Positions 17,933 through 26,935 of a stretch of DNA of 64,000 bases are shown here, piece after piece. Within the stretch, counting starts at the first letter, position 1, and each line of letters begins with the position of its first letter. Source of the DNA: Eubacteriaceae bacterium (lineage in GTDB: Bacteria > Bacillota > Clostridia > Lachnospirales > Lachnospiraceae); contig CAJTDQ010000006.1 of assembly GCA_910574895.1 (NCBI GenBank), positions 76,811 through 140,810 on the forward strand. Direction: 5' to 3'. Made by a program: the position numbers and the translations under genes. The notes beneath the pieces were generated by a model. It was not told the DNA's origin and did no database searches. It saw only the letters and a list, made by a program, of their open reading frames with translations.

Positions 17933-18637
17933 ATGTATAGAAAACAAATTGTTTGTTGGAGTTTTGCAGTGATACTTGCAATAACGAGTACGTTCGTTAT
18001 GCCGATACAGCAATATGCGAAAAGTACTGGGTCAAACACTTGGAAGAAGAGCGTTACAGTAATGCAGGGAAAGAAAAAAACAGTTAAATTAAAAAAAGTA
18101 AAGAAAAAGGTAAAGTGGAAAGTAATAAAAGGAAAAAATAAAATAAAAATTTGTAAAAAGAGTGGAAAATATAAAAATAAGATTGTAATCCGAGGAAAAA
18201 AAGCAGGAAAAGCAATGATTCAGGCTAAGGAGGGAAAAAGAACACACAAAATAAAGGTAATTGTAAAACCTAAACAGCCTATAGCTCCAACTACGAAACA
18301 AATACCTACAATAGAAACACAAACTAAAGTACAGGAAACGACATCTGAAGCAGCCATCGAAAAATATGCCACAGTAACATTTGACTGTGGCGGATTGGCT
18401 GAAACGGAAACCCGAAAATTTAAGATAGGAGAACCATATGGGGAGTTTTCGGAACCACAGGTTGATAGTTATGTGTTTAATGGTTGGCACACAGAGTATT
18501 ATGGTGGACATTTAGTAAAAGAAACAGATATATGCACAGGAGATGTAACCTTATATGCTTGGTTAACACATTTGGGAGGTGCTGTTGATGAAGAACAAAA
18601 GACATATTGGATTGATGAATTGGGAAATATTTATTGA
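17933..18637 (+). CDS. Secreted protein with Ig-like (BIG2-type) and InlB B-repeat domains
   Basis: 234 residues. A signal peptide (about 1-30, ending near QQYAKS) is followed by a lysine-rich BIG2-type Ig-like domain (about 38-103: VTVMQGKKKTVKLKKV, IVIRGKKAGKAMIQAK), a Thr-rich linker (PTTKQIPTIETQT), and a Listeria-Bacteroides (InlB B) repeat (about 141-200: VTFDCGG, FNGWHTEYYGG, DVTLYAWL). These modules belong to surface or wall-associated adhesion proteins. No LPXTG sorting signal is present. AAAGGAGG precedes the ATG. Ligand unknown. Confidence 0.8.
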   Translation: MYRKQIVCWSFAVILAITSTFVMPIQQYAKSTGSNTWKKSVTVMQGKKKTVKLKKVKKKVKWKVIKGKNKIKICKKSGKYKNKIVIRGKKAGKAMIQAKEGKRTHKIKVIVKPKQPIAPTTKQIPTIETQTKVQETTSEAAIEKYATVTFDCGGLAETETRKFKIGEPYGEFSEPQVDSYVFNGWHTEYYGGHLVKETDICTGDVTLYAWLTHLGGAVDEEQKTYWIDELGNIY

Positions 18638-18652
18638 ATTAGATTTTTAAGT

Positions 18653-18698
18653 AAATCCCTCTTTGGTTAAATAGTATAAACCAAAGAGGGATGTTTTT
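18653..18698 (+). terminator. Rho-independent terminator
   Basis: ATCCCTCTTTGGTT and AACCAAAGAGGGAT form a 14-bp stem followed by GTTTTTT, between convergent genes. The tail reaches the stop codon of the YeiH gene. Confidence 0.88.
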
Positions 18699-19732
18699 TA
18701 CCATAAGCCCATAAAGTGCTGCATTACGATACTGACTACGGTAATACCTACCCAACAGCAGAACCCAAGAATAATAGGTTTTCCGCCTGTTTTTATCAAC
18801 TTAATAATATTTGTGTTCAGACCGATTGCTGCCATTGCAAGAACAATAAAGAATTTACTTAATTCTTTGACAGGATTGAAAATAGTAATATCAGCACCGG
18901 CAGAGACAGCAATTGTCGTAATTACAGATGCCAGAATAAAATATAGAATAAACATCGGGAAAATAGATTTTAATCTGACTTTATTTCCATTTGACTGTGT
19001 TGACTCTTTTCGTGTACGCATAAATGCCAAAACAAGTGTAATCGGAATAATGGCAAGAGTACGTGTTAATTTTACAGTGACAGCTGTATCCAAAGTAGCT
19101 GAGCCAAGATTCCACATACTGTCCCAGGTTGAGGCGGCAGCCGTAACAGATGAAGTATCATTTACTGCAGTTCCCGAAAATATTCCGAAGGCAGTTCCCG
19201 TATCATGGGAGAATCCAAGAAAAGAGCCAAGTGTAGGAAATATTAAGGCCGCCAGAACATTAAAGAAAAAGATAACTGAAATAGCCTGTGCAACTTCGTC
19301 GTCATCAGCATCTATTACAGGGGCAGTAGCCGCAACGGCTGAGCCGCCACAAATAGAGGAGCCTACGCCTACTAATATAGATATTTTATTAGGAATATGC
19401 ATAATACGGTGTAGTATATATGCAATTACTAATGATATTGTAATTGTACTTATAATAATTGGAAGTGACTGTTTTCCAGTCTCTAGAATTACCATAAGAT
19501 TCATACCAAATCCTAAAAGGATGACTGCCCATTGTAATACTTTTTTAGATGCAAATTTAATCCCGTTTTCTAAAGAAGTTTTATCTTTTATAAAAAGTGT
19601 AATTATCATGCCTGCAATAATGGCAATCACAGCACCGCCAATTATTGGGAAAGCCTTTCCGGCAAACCATGATGGAATAGCAATACATAGACATAATAAT
19701 AGGCCTTTATAATTAGTTTTCAAAAAATCCAT
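18698..19732 (-). CDS. YeiH/UPF0324 family putative sulfate exporter
   Basis: 344 residues with about ten membrane segments. Family phrases are clear: WAVILLGFGMNLM, LVGVGSSICGGSAVAATAP, FGIFSGTAVNDTSSVTAAA, and MAAIGLNTNI near the end. The family is annotated as putative sulfate exporter; the true substrate is not settled. CTAGGAGG precedes the ATG. It is divergent from FeoAB over 135 bases that show no clear iron-regulator operator. Confidence 0.87.
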   Translation of the reverse strand: MDFLKTNYKGLLLCLCIAIPSWFAGKAFPIIGGAVIAIIAGMIITLFIKDKTSLENGIKFASKKVLQWAVILLGFGMNLMVILETGKQSLPIIISTITISLVIAYILHRIMHIPNKISILVGVGSSICGGSAVAATAPVIDADDDEVAQAISVIFFFNVLAALIFPTLGSFLGFSHDTGTAFGIFSGTAVNDTSSVTAAASTWDSMWNLGSATLDTAVTVKLTRTLAIIPITLVLAFMRTRKESTQSNGNKVRLKSIFPMFILYFILASVITTIAVSAGADITIFNPVKELSKFFIVLAMAAIGLNTNIIKLIKTGGKPIILGFCCWVGITVVSIVMQHFMGLW

Positions 19733-19867
19733 TTTGTTCCTCCTAGTTTACATCTTTTGTTCATTACAATATAATAAGTAAGAAGTAAAATCAATACAAA
19801 AAGATAAACTGGTAAAAAATACTGCTATTTGTATGAAAGGTAGAATAGAGCAGAAGGAGAGTTAAAA

Positions 19868-22234
19868 ATGAAACTTTCAGAGTTAAAGCAGGGACAAATT
19901 GCAAATATTAAGAATGTTGGTGGAGAAGGACAGCTGCGCAGACATTTTCTCGACATGGGCCTGATACAGGGAACAGAGATTCAATATATTAAGGCAGCAC
20001 CCATGGGAGACCCTATTGAGTATAGACTGTGGGGATATGAGTTGACATTGAGAAAAGAAGATGCTGCTTGTATTGACATAGAAGAGGTTCTTGATAAAAA
20101 GGAGAGTATAAAGGATAACGACAGAGAATTAAAGGGGAAAGGTTTACATAATTCGACTAAACACCCTCATATTGGAGAATCGGGCATTTATCATGTAAAA
20201 CAACGCGGTGATGAAATAGAAAAAGGACAGTTAATTACTTTTGGTCTTGCCGGAAATCAAAATTGTGGAAAGACAACATTGTTTAATCAGCTGACAGGTG
20301 CGAATCAGCATGTAGGAAATTTTCCAGGAGTAACTGTAGACAGAAAGGATGGACCAATCAGAGGACAGGAAAATACAATGGTCGTAGATTTGCCGGGAAT
20401 TTATTCTATGTCACCATACACGAATGAGGAAGTGGTGTCCAGGCATTATTTTTTAGATGACAGACCTCGTGGAATTATCAATATTGTAGATGCGACAAAC
20501 ATTGAACGAAATCTGTATCTTACAATGCAGTTGATAGAATTAAATATTCCTACAGTACTGGCACTGAATATGATGGACGAAGTTACAAAGAATGGCGGTT
20601 CTGTTGATGTGAACAAACTGGAAGCCACATTGGGGATTCCGGTAGTTCCTATTTCCGCAGCAAAAAACGAAGGTGTAGATGAGTTGATAGAACATGCAAT
20701 GCATGTGTCAGTTCACAGAGAACGTCCGGGAAGAATGGATTTTTGTGAGGCAGACGGAGAAGATGGCGGTGCAGTACATAGAGGAATTCATTCCATAATG
20801 CATTTAATAGATGACCATGCCCACAAGAATCAGGTTCCGGTGCGTTTTGCTGCCAGTAAGTTAATTGAAGGAGACGAAGAAGTTGTAGAGCGTCTTCATC
20901 TGGACGAAAATGAAAAAGAAATGATTGAGCATATTATTATTCAGATGGAAAAAGAGAGTGGAATGGACAGACATGCGGCCCTTGCAAAGATGCGATTTAC
21001 ATTTATAGATAAAGTGTGCAGGGAAACTGTTGTGAGACCGAAGGAAAGTAAGGAACGCATCAGAAGCCGAAAAATTGACAAAATTCTTACAGGGAAATAT
21101 ACGGCAATTCCATCCTTTGTAGTGATTATGGCAATGATATTTTGGCTGACATTTGGAGTCATAGGTGTAAGGCTTCAGGAAATCATGGATATGGGCATTA
21201 GCAGCCTTAGTACTTTATGTGAAAACGCTATGAATGCGGCCAGTGTAAATAAGGTTTTACAGTCACTTGTGCTGGATGGAATTTTTGTAGGTGTGGGAAG
21301 TGTACTTAGTTTTCTTCCAATTATTGTAGTGTTGTTTTTCTTTCTGTCTTTATTGGAAGATAGTGGATACATGGCAAGAATTGCTTTTGTGATGGATAAA
21401 CTTTTTAGAAAATTGGGACTTTCCGGCAGGAGTTTTGTACCAATGATTATTGGGTTTGGCTGTTCTGTTCCGGCTATCATGGCAACAAGAACCCTGCCTT
21501 CAGAGAGAGACAGAAAAATGACAATTATGCTGACACCATTTATGAGCTGCTCAGCAAAAATTCCAATATATGCATTCTTTTCCGCAGCATTTTTTAAAGG
21601 TAATTCAGCATTGGTTATGACAGGGCTTTATTTTACAGGCATTATTGTTGCAATTTTGTATGCATTAATTTTGGACAGAACGAAGTTCAAAGGAGAGCCG
21701 GTTCCGTTTGTTATGGAACTTCCAAACTATAGATTACCAAGTACGAAAAGTGTACTGCATCTGATGTGGGATAAGGCGAAAGATTTTATTACGAAGGCGT
21801 TTACGATTATATTTTTAGCTTCTTTAATAATATGGTTCTTACAGACATTTGATTTACATTTTAATATTGTAGATGATGCAGGAGATAGTATTCTTGCCAT
21901 GCTGGGTGGCGTGATTGCACCAATATTTGCACCGCTTGGATTTGGGGACTGGAGAGCCTCGACAGCATTAATTACAGGATTTACAGCGAAAGAAAGTGTG
22001 GTCAGCACATTGACGGTGCTGTTAGGTGGTGGAGCGCTTTCAACAATGTTTACAGCCAAGAGTGCAATTGTATTTTTAGTGTTTACATTGCTATATACAC
22101 CTTGTGTGGCAGCAGTATCTTCTGTGAAAAGAGAACTTGGTGGGAAATGGGCAGTTGTGGTAGTATTACTACAATGTATGATTGCATGGATTGTGGCATT
22201 TGTGGTAAGATGTGGATTTATGTTGATAGGATAA
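19868..22234 (+). CDS. feoB: Fused FeoA-FeoB ferrous iron transporter
   Basis: 788 residues. The first ~75 form a FeoA SH3-like domain (LSELKQGQIANIKNVGGEG, RHFLDMGLIQGTEI). After a polar linker comes the FeoB G domain: P-loop GNQNCGKTT (129-137; the common form is GNPNSGKTT), DLPGIYS (G3), NMMDE (G4) and SAAKNEG (G5). A helical spacer and a membrane domain with two Gate motifs (GFGCSVPAIMATRT and FMSCSAKIPIYAFF) follow. FeoB imports Fe2+ and FeoA is its usual small partner; here they are one chain. No FeoC was found. GAAGGAG precedes the ATG. Confidence 0.95.
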   Translation: MKLSELKQGQIANIKNVGGEGQLRRHFLDMGLIQGTEIQYIKAAPMGDPIEYRLWGYELTLRKEDAACIDIEEVLDKKESIKDNDRELKGKGLHNSTKHPHIGESGIYHVKQRGDEIEKGQLITFGLAGNQNCGKTTLFNQLTGANQHVGNFPGVTVDRKDGPIRGQENTMVVDLPGIYSMSPYTNEEVVSRHYFLDDRPRGIINIVDATNIERNLYLTMQLIELNIPTVLALNMMDEVTKNGGSVDVNKLEATLGIPVVPISAAKNEGVDELIEHAMHVSVHRERPGRMDFCEADGEDGGAVHRGIHSIMHLIDDHAHKNQVPVRFAASKLIEGDEEVVERLHLDENEKEMIEHIIIQMEKESGMDRHAALAKMRFTFIDKVCRETVVRPKESKERIRSRKIDKILTGKYTAIPSFVVIMAMIFWLTFGVIGVRLQEIMDMGISSLSTLCENAMNAASVNKVLQSLVLDGIFVGVGSVLSFLPIIVVLFFFLSLLEDSGYMARIAFVMDKLFRKLGLSGRSFVPMIIGFGCSVPAIMATRTLPSERDRKMTIMLTPFMSCSAKIPIYAFFSAAFFKGNSALVMTGLYFTGIIVAILYALILDRTKFKGEPVPFVMELPNYRLPSTKSVLHLMWDKAKDFITKAFTIIFLASLIIWFLQTFDLHFNIVDDAGDSILAMLGGVIAPIFAPLGFGDWRASTALITGFTAKESVVSTLTVLLGGGALSTMFTAKSAIVFLVFTLLYTPCVAAVSSVKRELGGKWAVVVVLLQCMIAWIVAFVVRCGFMLIG

Positions 22235-22240
22235 AAATAT

Positions 22241-22269
22241 TTGACACATTCATTTTCATATTATATAAT
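22241..22269 (+). promoter_or_regulatory. Sigma-A promoter of the aspS T-box transcript
   Basis: Consensus TTGACA (22241-22246), exactly 17 bases, then consensus TATAAT (22264-22269). Transcription should start near 22277, just before the T-box leader. Confidence 0.9.
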
Positions 22270-22277
22270 CAAGTTTA

Positions 22278-22642
22278 ATGGCGTTGAAAGAGAGAAGTAG
22301 CTTTGATTATCGCTGACAGAGAGCAGGTGTTGGTGGAAGTCCTGTAGAATGAATTAAGGTGAATAACACTCTGGAGCAGCAATCTGAAAGAGCGAGATGC
22401 AATCAGAATAGATGTTTGATTAAGTAAGCTTTAGTAGGTGAGCCGTAGCTGAACGATAAACAGCAGGTGAGAGTTGAACAAACCCTTAACTCACCGATGA
22501 GTGGCTGTGTAAGCAGTAAGTCAGGTGGTACCGCGGACAAATTAGTAATAATTGGTTCGTCCTGAGAGAAAAGTTTTCAGGACGGCTATGAGATATACAA
22601 AAAGACTCGTTCTGATAAAGGATGAGTCTTTTGTTATTTTTT
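22278..22642 (+). promoter_or_regulatory. T-box riboswitch leader of aspS, probable Asn (AAC) specifier
   Basis: The 476-base gap between feoB and aspS is a T-box leader. Stem I starts with AGAGAGAAGTAGC (S-turn motif); its 3' side reads GGTGAATAACACTCTGG, placing AAC (22365-22367), followed by the usual A and the closing CTCT, at the specifier position. AAC is an asparagine codon. The T-box sequence AGGTGGTACCGCGG (22523-22536) carries the tRNA acceptor-end bulge. A hairpin of CGTCCTGA and TCAGGACG (22558-22584) follows, then a second hairpin with a U-tract (22601-22642). Uncharged tRNA binding should allow readthrough into aspS. Confidence 0.9.
22601..22642 (+). terminator. U-tract terminator of the T-box leader
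   Basis: AAAGACTCGT (22601-22610) pairs with ATGAGTCTTT (22622-22631), followed by TGTTATTTTTT. It lies after, not within, the conserved T-box hairpin, which itself lacks a U-tract. Confidence 0.75.
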
Positions 22643-22710
22643 AGAAAATCTTTGACTTATCTTGAAAACAAAAACGCTCAATAAATAATGAATTTTGAAG
22701 GGAGAACGAA

Positions 22711-24468
22711 ATGGACGTAAACACAAACAACATTTATCGTGATGTGACAATGGATCAATTATCAGAAGCCAACGTGGGACAAACTATCAAAATCGCAGGC
22801 TGGATTGAGAATATACGTGATCACGGTGGAGTATCATTTATTGACTTAAGAGATATGTATGGTGTTATGCAGGTAGTAATGCGTGATACATCATTATTAG
22901 AGGGACTTAGCAAGGAAGATTGTATTTCTGTAGAGGGACCGATTGAACATAGAGATGAGGAAACATACAATCCAAAGATTCCAACAGGAACAATTGAATT
23001 AGATGCAAAGAAAGTAGATGTATTAGGAAAGACTTACACACAGCTTCCATTTGAAATTATGACGTCTAAAGAGACAAGAGAAGACGTAAGACTGAAATAC
23101 AGATATTTAGATTTAAGAAATACAAAAGTAAAGGATAACATGATTTTCAGATCAAAAGTTATTTCATACTTAAGACAGAAGATGACAGATATGGGATTCT
23201 TAGAAATTCAGACGCCGATTCTTTGTGCATCATCTCCGGAGGGAGCGAGAGATTATATTGTTCCGTCAAGAAAATTCAAAGGTAAATTTTATGCATTGCC
23301 ACAGGCACCACAGCAGTACAAACAGTTACTTATGGTGTCAGGTTTTGATAAATATTTTCAGATAGCACCTTGTTTTAGAGATGAGGATGCAAGAGCAGAC
23401 AGATCGCCGGGAGAATTTTATCAGTTAGATTTTGAGATGAGTTTTGCTACACAGGAGGATGTATTTAGAGTAGGTGAAGAAGTGCTGGCAGACACATTTA
23501 ATAAATTTGCACCAGAAGGTTATGAAGTAACACAGGCACCATTCCCAATTATCAGTTATAAGGAAGCAATGCTGAAATATGGTACAGATAAGCCGGACCT
23601 TCGCAATCCATTAGAAATTATTGATGTGACGGACTTTTTCCAGAGATGTACATTTAAACCTTTCCATGGAAAGACAGTTCGCGCTATTGTAATTAATCAG
23701 AAGTTGTCAAAGGGACAGCATGAGAAGTTATTGAAGTTTGCCCAAAGTATTGGTATGGGTGGACTTGGATATTTGGAAGTATTAGAAGATGGAGCATACA
23801 AAGGACCGATTGATAAATTTATTCCGGAAGATATGAAGGATGAAATCAGAGAATTGGGAAATCTTAAGGCTCTTGATACAATCTTCTTTATTGCAGATAC
23901 AGAAAAGACAGCATCTGTTTATGCAGGACAAATTCGAAGTGAGTTAGGAACAAGACTTGATTTAATCGAAAAGAATGCATTTAAGTTCTGTTATATTAAT
24001 GATTTTCCGATGTATGAATATGATACAGAGGCAAAGCAGATGATATTTACACACAATCCGTTCTCAATGCCACAGGGAGGACTTGAGGCATTAGAGACAA
24101 AGAATCCGGAAGAGATTCTGGCATACCAGTACGATATTGTATGTAATGGTGTAGAATTATCATCAGGAGCTGTAAGAAATCATGATATGCAGATTATGAT
24201 TAAAGCCTTTGAAATTGCAGGATATACAGAGGAAGATTTGAAAGAGAAGTTTGGTGCTCTTTATAATGCATTCCAGTTTGGTGCTCCACCACATGCGGGT
24301 ATGGCACCAGGTGTTGACCGTATGATTATGTTACTTCGTGATGAAGAGAATATTCGTGAAGTGATTCCATTCCCAATGAATGGTAATGCACAGGATCTGA
24401 TGTGCGGTGCACCGGGAGAGGTAACAGAGCAGCAGTTAAGAGAGGCACATATCAAAGTCAGAGCATAG
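22711..24468 (+). CDS. aspS: Aspartyl-tRNA synthetase, probably non-discriminating
   Basis: 585 residues, the normal length of bacterial AspRS. An N-terminal OB-fold anticodon-binding domain (1-110), class II motif 2 (CFRDEDARADRSPGEFYQL), the GAD insertion and motif 3 (APGVDRMIMLLRDEENIR) are all present. It charges tRNA(Asp) with aspartate. In the anticodon domain the loop reads RDHGGVSF; His here is the residue reported for bacterial AspRS that also charge tRNA(Asn), while strict enzymes have Leu (family knowledge). The Asn-type T-box and gatCAB at 45.6 kb point the same way. GAAGGGAG precedes the ATG. Confidence 0.95.
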   Translation: MDVNTNNIYRDVTMDQLSEANVGQTIKIAGWIENIRDHGGVSFIDLRDMYGVMQVVMRDTSLLEGLSKEDCISVEGPIEHRDEETYNPKIPTGTIELDAKKVDVLGKTYTQLPFEIMTSKETREDVRLKYRYLDLRNTKVKDNMIFRSKVISYLRQKMTDMGFLEIQTPILCASSPEGARDYIVPSRKFKGKFYALPQAPQQYKQLLMVSGFDKYFQIAPCFRDEDARADRSPGEFYQLDFEMSFATQEDVFRVGEEVLADTFNKFAPEGYEVTQAPFPIISYKEAMLKYGTDKPDLRNPLEIIDVTDFFQRCTFKPFHGKTVRAIVINQKLSKGQHEKLLKFAQSIGMGGLGYLEVLEDGAYKGPIDKFIPEDMKDEIRELGNLKALDTIFFIADTEKTASVYAGQIRSELGTRLDLIEKNAFKFCYINDFPMYEYDTEAKQMIFTHNPFSMPQGGLEALETKNPEEILAYQYDIVCNGVELSSGAVRNHDMQIMIKAFEIAGYTEEDLKEKFGALYNAFQFGAPPHAGMAPGVDRMIMLLRDEENIREVIPFPMNGNAQDLMCGAPGEVTEQQLREAHIKVRA

Positions 24469-24489
24469 AACAATCAGAGGAGAAAGTCT

Positions 24490-25023
24490 ATGGCAGTAGT
24501 TTATATCAGAGATCTTGATTTTCATATTGCAAGTGAAGATGAGCAGGAAGAAATTAAGGATTTATATAAACGCAAGATGGTGAAATCGTGGATAAAAAGA
24601 TTTATAATATTTTTTATCCTTGCATTGATATGTTTTGTTTTTCAAACTATTGCACATTTAAATTTGCCATGGATGTTTTCAGAAGAACAGACAATATACA
24701 GATTGTTTCTCTACATTGCCAGCGCTTTTGTAGGAGTGAATCTTCTATCATGGCTGGAACTTATAATAGAAAGAGATGTGATATACAATCCTGAAAAAAC
24801 TAAGATTTTGAAGTTGAAAGTAATAGCAAAAGTACATTCAGAAAATCTGACAGTGATGAGACAGCAAAAATGGTTTGTAACTTGTGAAACGGATGAAGGT
24901 ATGATAGAAGATGCAATTATAGTAAGAAATAAATCTGATTATAATAATATAAAAATCGGAGAGATGGTATATATAGAGCAGACCCGCGATGATGGACATT
25001 ATTTATACTATTATCTTGTTTAG
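24490..25023 (+). CDS. Conserved membrane protein of unknown function
   Basis: 177 residues. Two membrane segments (about 35-58 and 72-92) are flanked by a short acidic N-terminus and a soluble C-terminal part (about 95-177) rich in beta strands (KTKILKLKVIAKVHS, KIGEMVYIEQTRDDG). No family is recognised. It starts 21 bases after aspS with AGAGGAG and probably shares its T-box-controlled message. Nothing in the sequence ties it to translation. Confidence 0.7.
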   Translation: MAVVYIRDLDFHIASEDEQEEIKDLYKRKMVKSWIKRFIIFFILALICFVFQTIAHLNLPWMFSEEQTIYRLFLYIASAFVGVNLLSWLELIIERDVIYNPEKTKILKLKVIAKVHSENLTVMRQQKWFVTCETDEGMIEDAIIVRNKSDYNNIKIGEMVYIEQTRDDGHYLYYYLV

Positions 25024-25051
25024 GTCAAATATTCCGCAGAAATAAAGGGAT

Positions 25052-25099
25052 GCAACCGCCAGTTGACAAATTGAAAAGTCTGATTGGTGGTTGTTTTTT
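25052..25099 (+). terminator. Rho-independent terminator
   Basis: GCAACCGCCAG and TTGGTGGTTG form a G.U-containing stem followed by TTTTTT; it ends the aspS unit. Confidence 0.75.
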
Positions 25100-25162
25100 G
25101 ATGCAAATGTTAGAGTTTTCTTATCATAAAAAAGATGATAGAATAATAATTGGAGGTTTGTT

Positions 25163-26239
25163 ATGAAGTTAGCAGATAAGATTATTTTGCTTAGAAAGCA
25201 AAAAGGATGGTCACAGGAAGAGCTGGCGGCACAGATGGATGTGTCAAGGCAGTCGGTATCAAAGTGGGAGAGTGGTGCGTCTACACCTGATATTGATAAG
25301 ATTATATTATTAAGCCAGATATTTGATACGACAACAGATTATCTTTTAAAAGAAGAAATCGATGATACCAGTGATTCAGTGTTGAATGAAGAAAAAAGGA
25401 AAGACTCTACATATAATTCAGATAGTAAGAAAGAAGTATATGGAAGTGAAAAGTATGCTGATGTAGAAAAGAAAAAGATTTATGTTTCCAGAACAGAGGC
25501 AGATGAATATTTGCATGTAATGAAAGAAGCATCAGTAAAGATAGCTGTTGGTGTTTTTTTATGTATTTGTTCCGTTGCACCTATGATGTTTTTGGTGGGA
25601 GCACAACATACAGGAAAATTCGGAATTACAGAAGATACAGCAGGCATACTTGGATTATGTATTTTGTTGGTTGTTGTAGCTGTTGCTGTAACAATTTTTA
25701 TAACCAATGGAATTAAAATAAATAAATTTGAGTTTATTGAAAAAGAAGTGATTACAATGGATATGGATTTATTCTCTGAAGTTAAGAAAAAATCAGAAGA
25801 GTATGCTCCGGTATTCGCCAGAAATATAGCAATTGGTGTGGTATTGTGCATTGTTGCAGTAATACCATTGCTTTTGGCATCTATCGAAAACAGCACAAAT
25901 AACACAGATAGTGATGTGTTGGTTATTATGATGACAGGAGTTCTTTTGGTTGTAATCGCATTTGGAGTATATCGATTTGTGAAAACGGGTATTATAAAAG
26001 ACAGTTATGACAAATTATTGGGACAGGGTGATTACACAGAAGAAAAGAAAATAGATAATAAGAGTAATGATACATTTTCTGGAGTATATTGGCTTGTTAT
26101 TACTGCGATTTATTTGGCATATAGTTTTCTAACTATGGATTGGGGACGCTCATGGATTATCTGGCCTGTTGCCGGTGTTTTATTTGCGGCGATAATTACA
26201 ATAATAAATGGAGTAAGAAAAAATAAATTAGAAAAATAA
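25163..26239 (+). CDS. XRE-family regulator with a membrane domain
   Basis: 358 residues. The first ~62 are a Cro/CI-type helix-turn-helix (KGWSQEELAAQMDVSRQSVSKWESG). A charged linker (to about 115) leads to about six membrane segments in three pairs, near 118-180, 215-268 and 300-350. Such membrane-linked XRE regulators are common in Clostridia; the signal is unknown. TTGGAGG precedes the ATG. The HAD phosphatase gene begins 36 bases downstream. Confidence 0.85.
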   Translation: MKLADKIILLRKQKGWSQEELAAQMDVSRQSVSKWESGASTPDIDKIILLSQIFDTTTDYLLKEEIDDTSDSVLNEEKRKDSTYNSDSKKEVYGSEKYADVEKKKIYVSRTEADEYLHVMKEASVKIAVGVFLCICSVAPMMFLVGAQHTGKFGITEDTAGILGLCILLVVVAVAVTIFITNGIKINKFEFIEKEVITMDMDLFSEVKKKSEEYAPVFARNIAIGVVLCIVAVIPLLLASIENSTNNTDSDVLVIMMTGVLLVVIAFGVYRFVKTGIIKDSYDKLLGQGDYTEEKKIDNKSNDTFSGVYWLVITAIYLAYSFLTMDWGRSWIIWPVAGVLFAAIITIINGVRKNKLEK

Positions 26240-26275
26240 TTGAACTTAAAGAAATTGCTTATAAGAGGAAATATA

Positions 26276-26935
26276 ATGTATAATACTGTAATTTTTGATT
26301 TGGACGGAACATTATTAAATACGATTGAAGATTTGGCAGACGCAGTAAATTATGTTCAGGAAAAATTTCATATTGAAAAGCATAGTGTGGATTTAGTTCG
26401 AAAGAATGTAGGAAACGGTATACGAAAACTGATGATTCGTTCTGTACCGATGGGAGAAAGTAATCCCGAATTTGAAGAAATGTATCGATGTTTTCTGGAA
26501 TACTATCAGAAACATTGTCAGGTAAAAACAGCGGCTTATCCTGGAATTATGAAATTGCTTGTGAGCTTACAGCAGAAAGGCATTAAAATGGCAATTGTTT
26601 CTAATAAGGCACATCCGGCAGTTGAGGAACTAAATGATATTTATTTCAAAGATTTTATTTCCGTGGCGATAGGAGAGAATGAAGCAGGGGGAATAAAGAA
26701 AAAGCCTGCGCCTGACAGTGTAAATCATGCGTTGGAACTGTTAGGAAGTAAAAGGGAAGAAGCGATTTATGTTGGTGATTCGGAAGTGGATTATGCAACA
26801 GCAGAGAATTCAGGACTTCCGTGTGTCTTATGCAGTTGGGGATTTAGAGAGCGGGAATTATTAGAAAGTTTGAAACCTATGGCAATTATAGACAAGCCAG
26901 AAGATTTGACAAAAATAATAAAAAGCTGCAGATAG
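26276..26935 (+). CDS. HAD-superfamily hydrolase, phosphoglycolate phosphatase-like
   Basis: 219 residues with all HAD motifs: nucleophile FDLDGTLLNT (residues 5-14), motif II Ser in VSNKAHP, Lys in KKPAP, and motif IV VGDSEVDYATAENSG. The helical cap matches the phosphoglycolate phosphatase/PpaX group. It removes phosphate from a small molecule in the cytoplasm; the substrate is inferred only. AGAGGAAA precedes the ATG at 26276; an upstream TTG frame lacks a site. The stop codon lies inside a terminator stem. Confidence 0.85.
   Translation: MYNTVIFDLDGTLLNTIEDLADAVNYVQEKFHIEKHSVDLVRKNVGNGIRKLMIRSVPMGESNPEFEEMYRCFLEYYQKHCQVKTAAYPGIMKLLVSLQQKGIKMAIVSNKAHPAVEELNDIYFKDFISVAIGENEAGGIKKKPAPDSVNHALELLGSKREEAIYVGDSEVDYATAENSGLPCVLCSWGFRERELLESLKPMAIIDKPEDLTKIIKSCR

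Noticed and set aside
18813-19712. 299-codon plus-strand frame opposite the YeiH gene
   Set aside because: Long antisense frames arise from codon bias; the minus-strand frame has the family motifs and the ribosome binding site.
22311-22320. GAC at 22314-22316 as an aspartate specifier of the T-box
   Set aside because: It is on the 5' side of stem I; the specifier is read on the 3' side, where the sequence is AAC.
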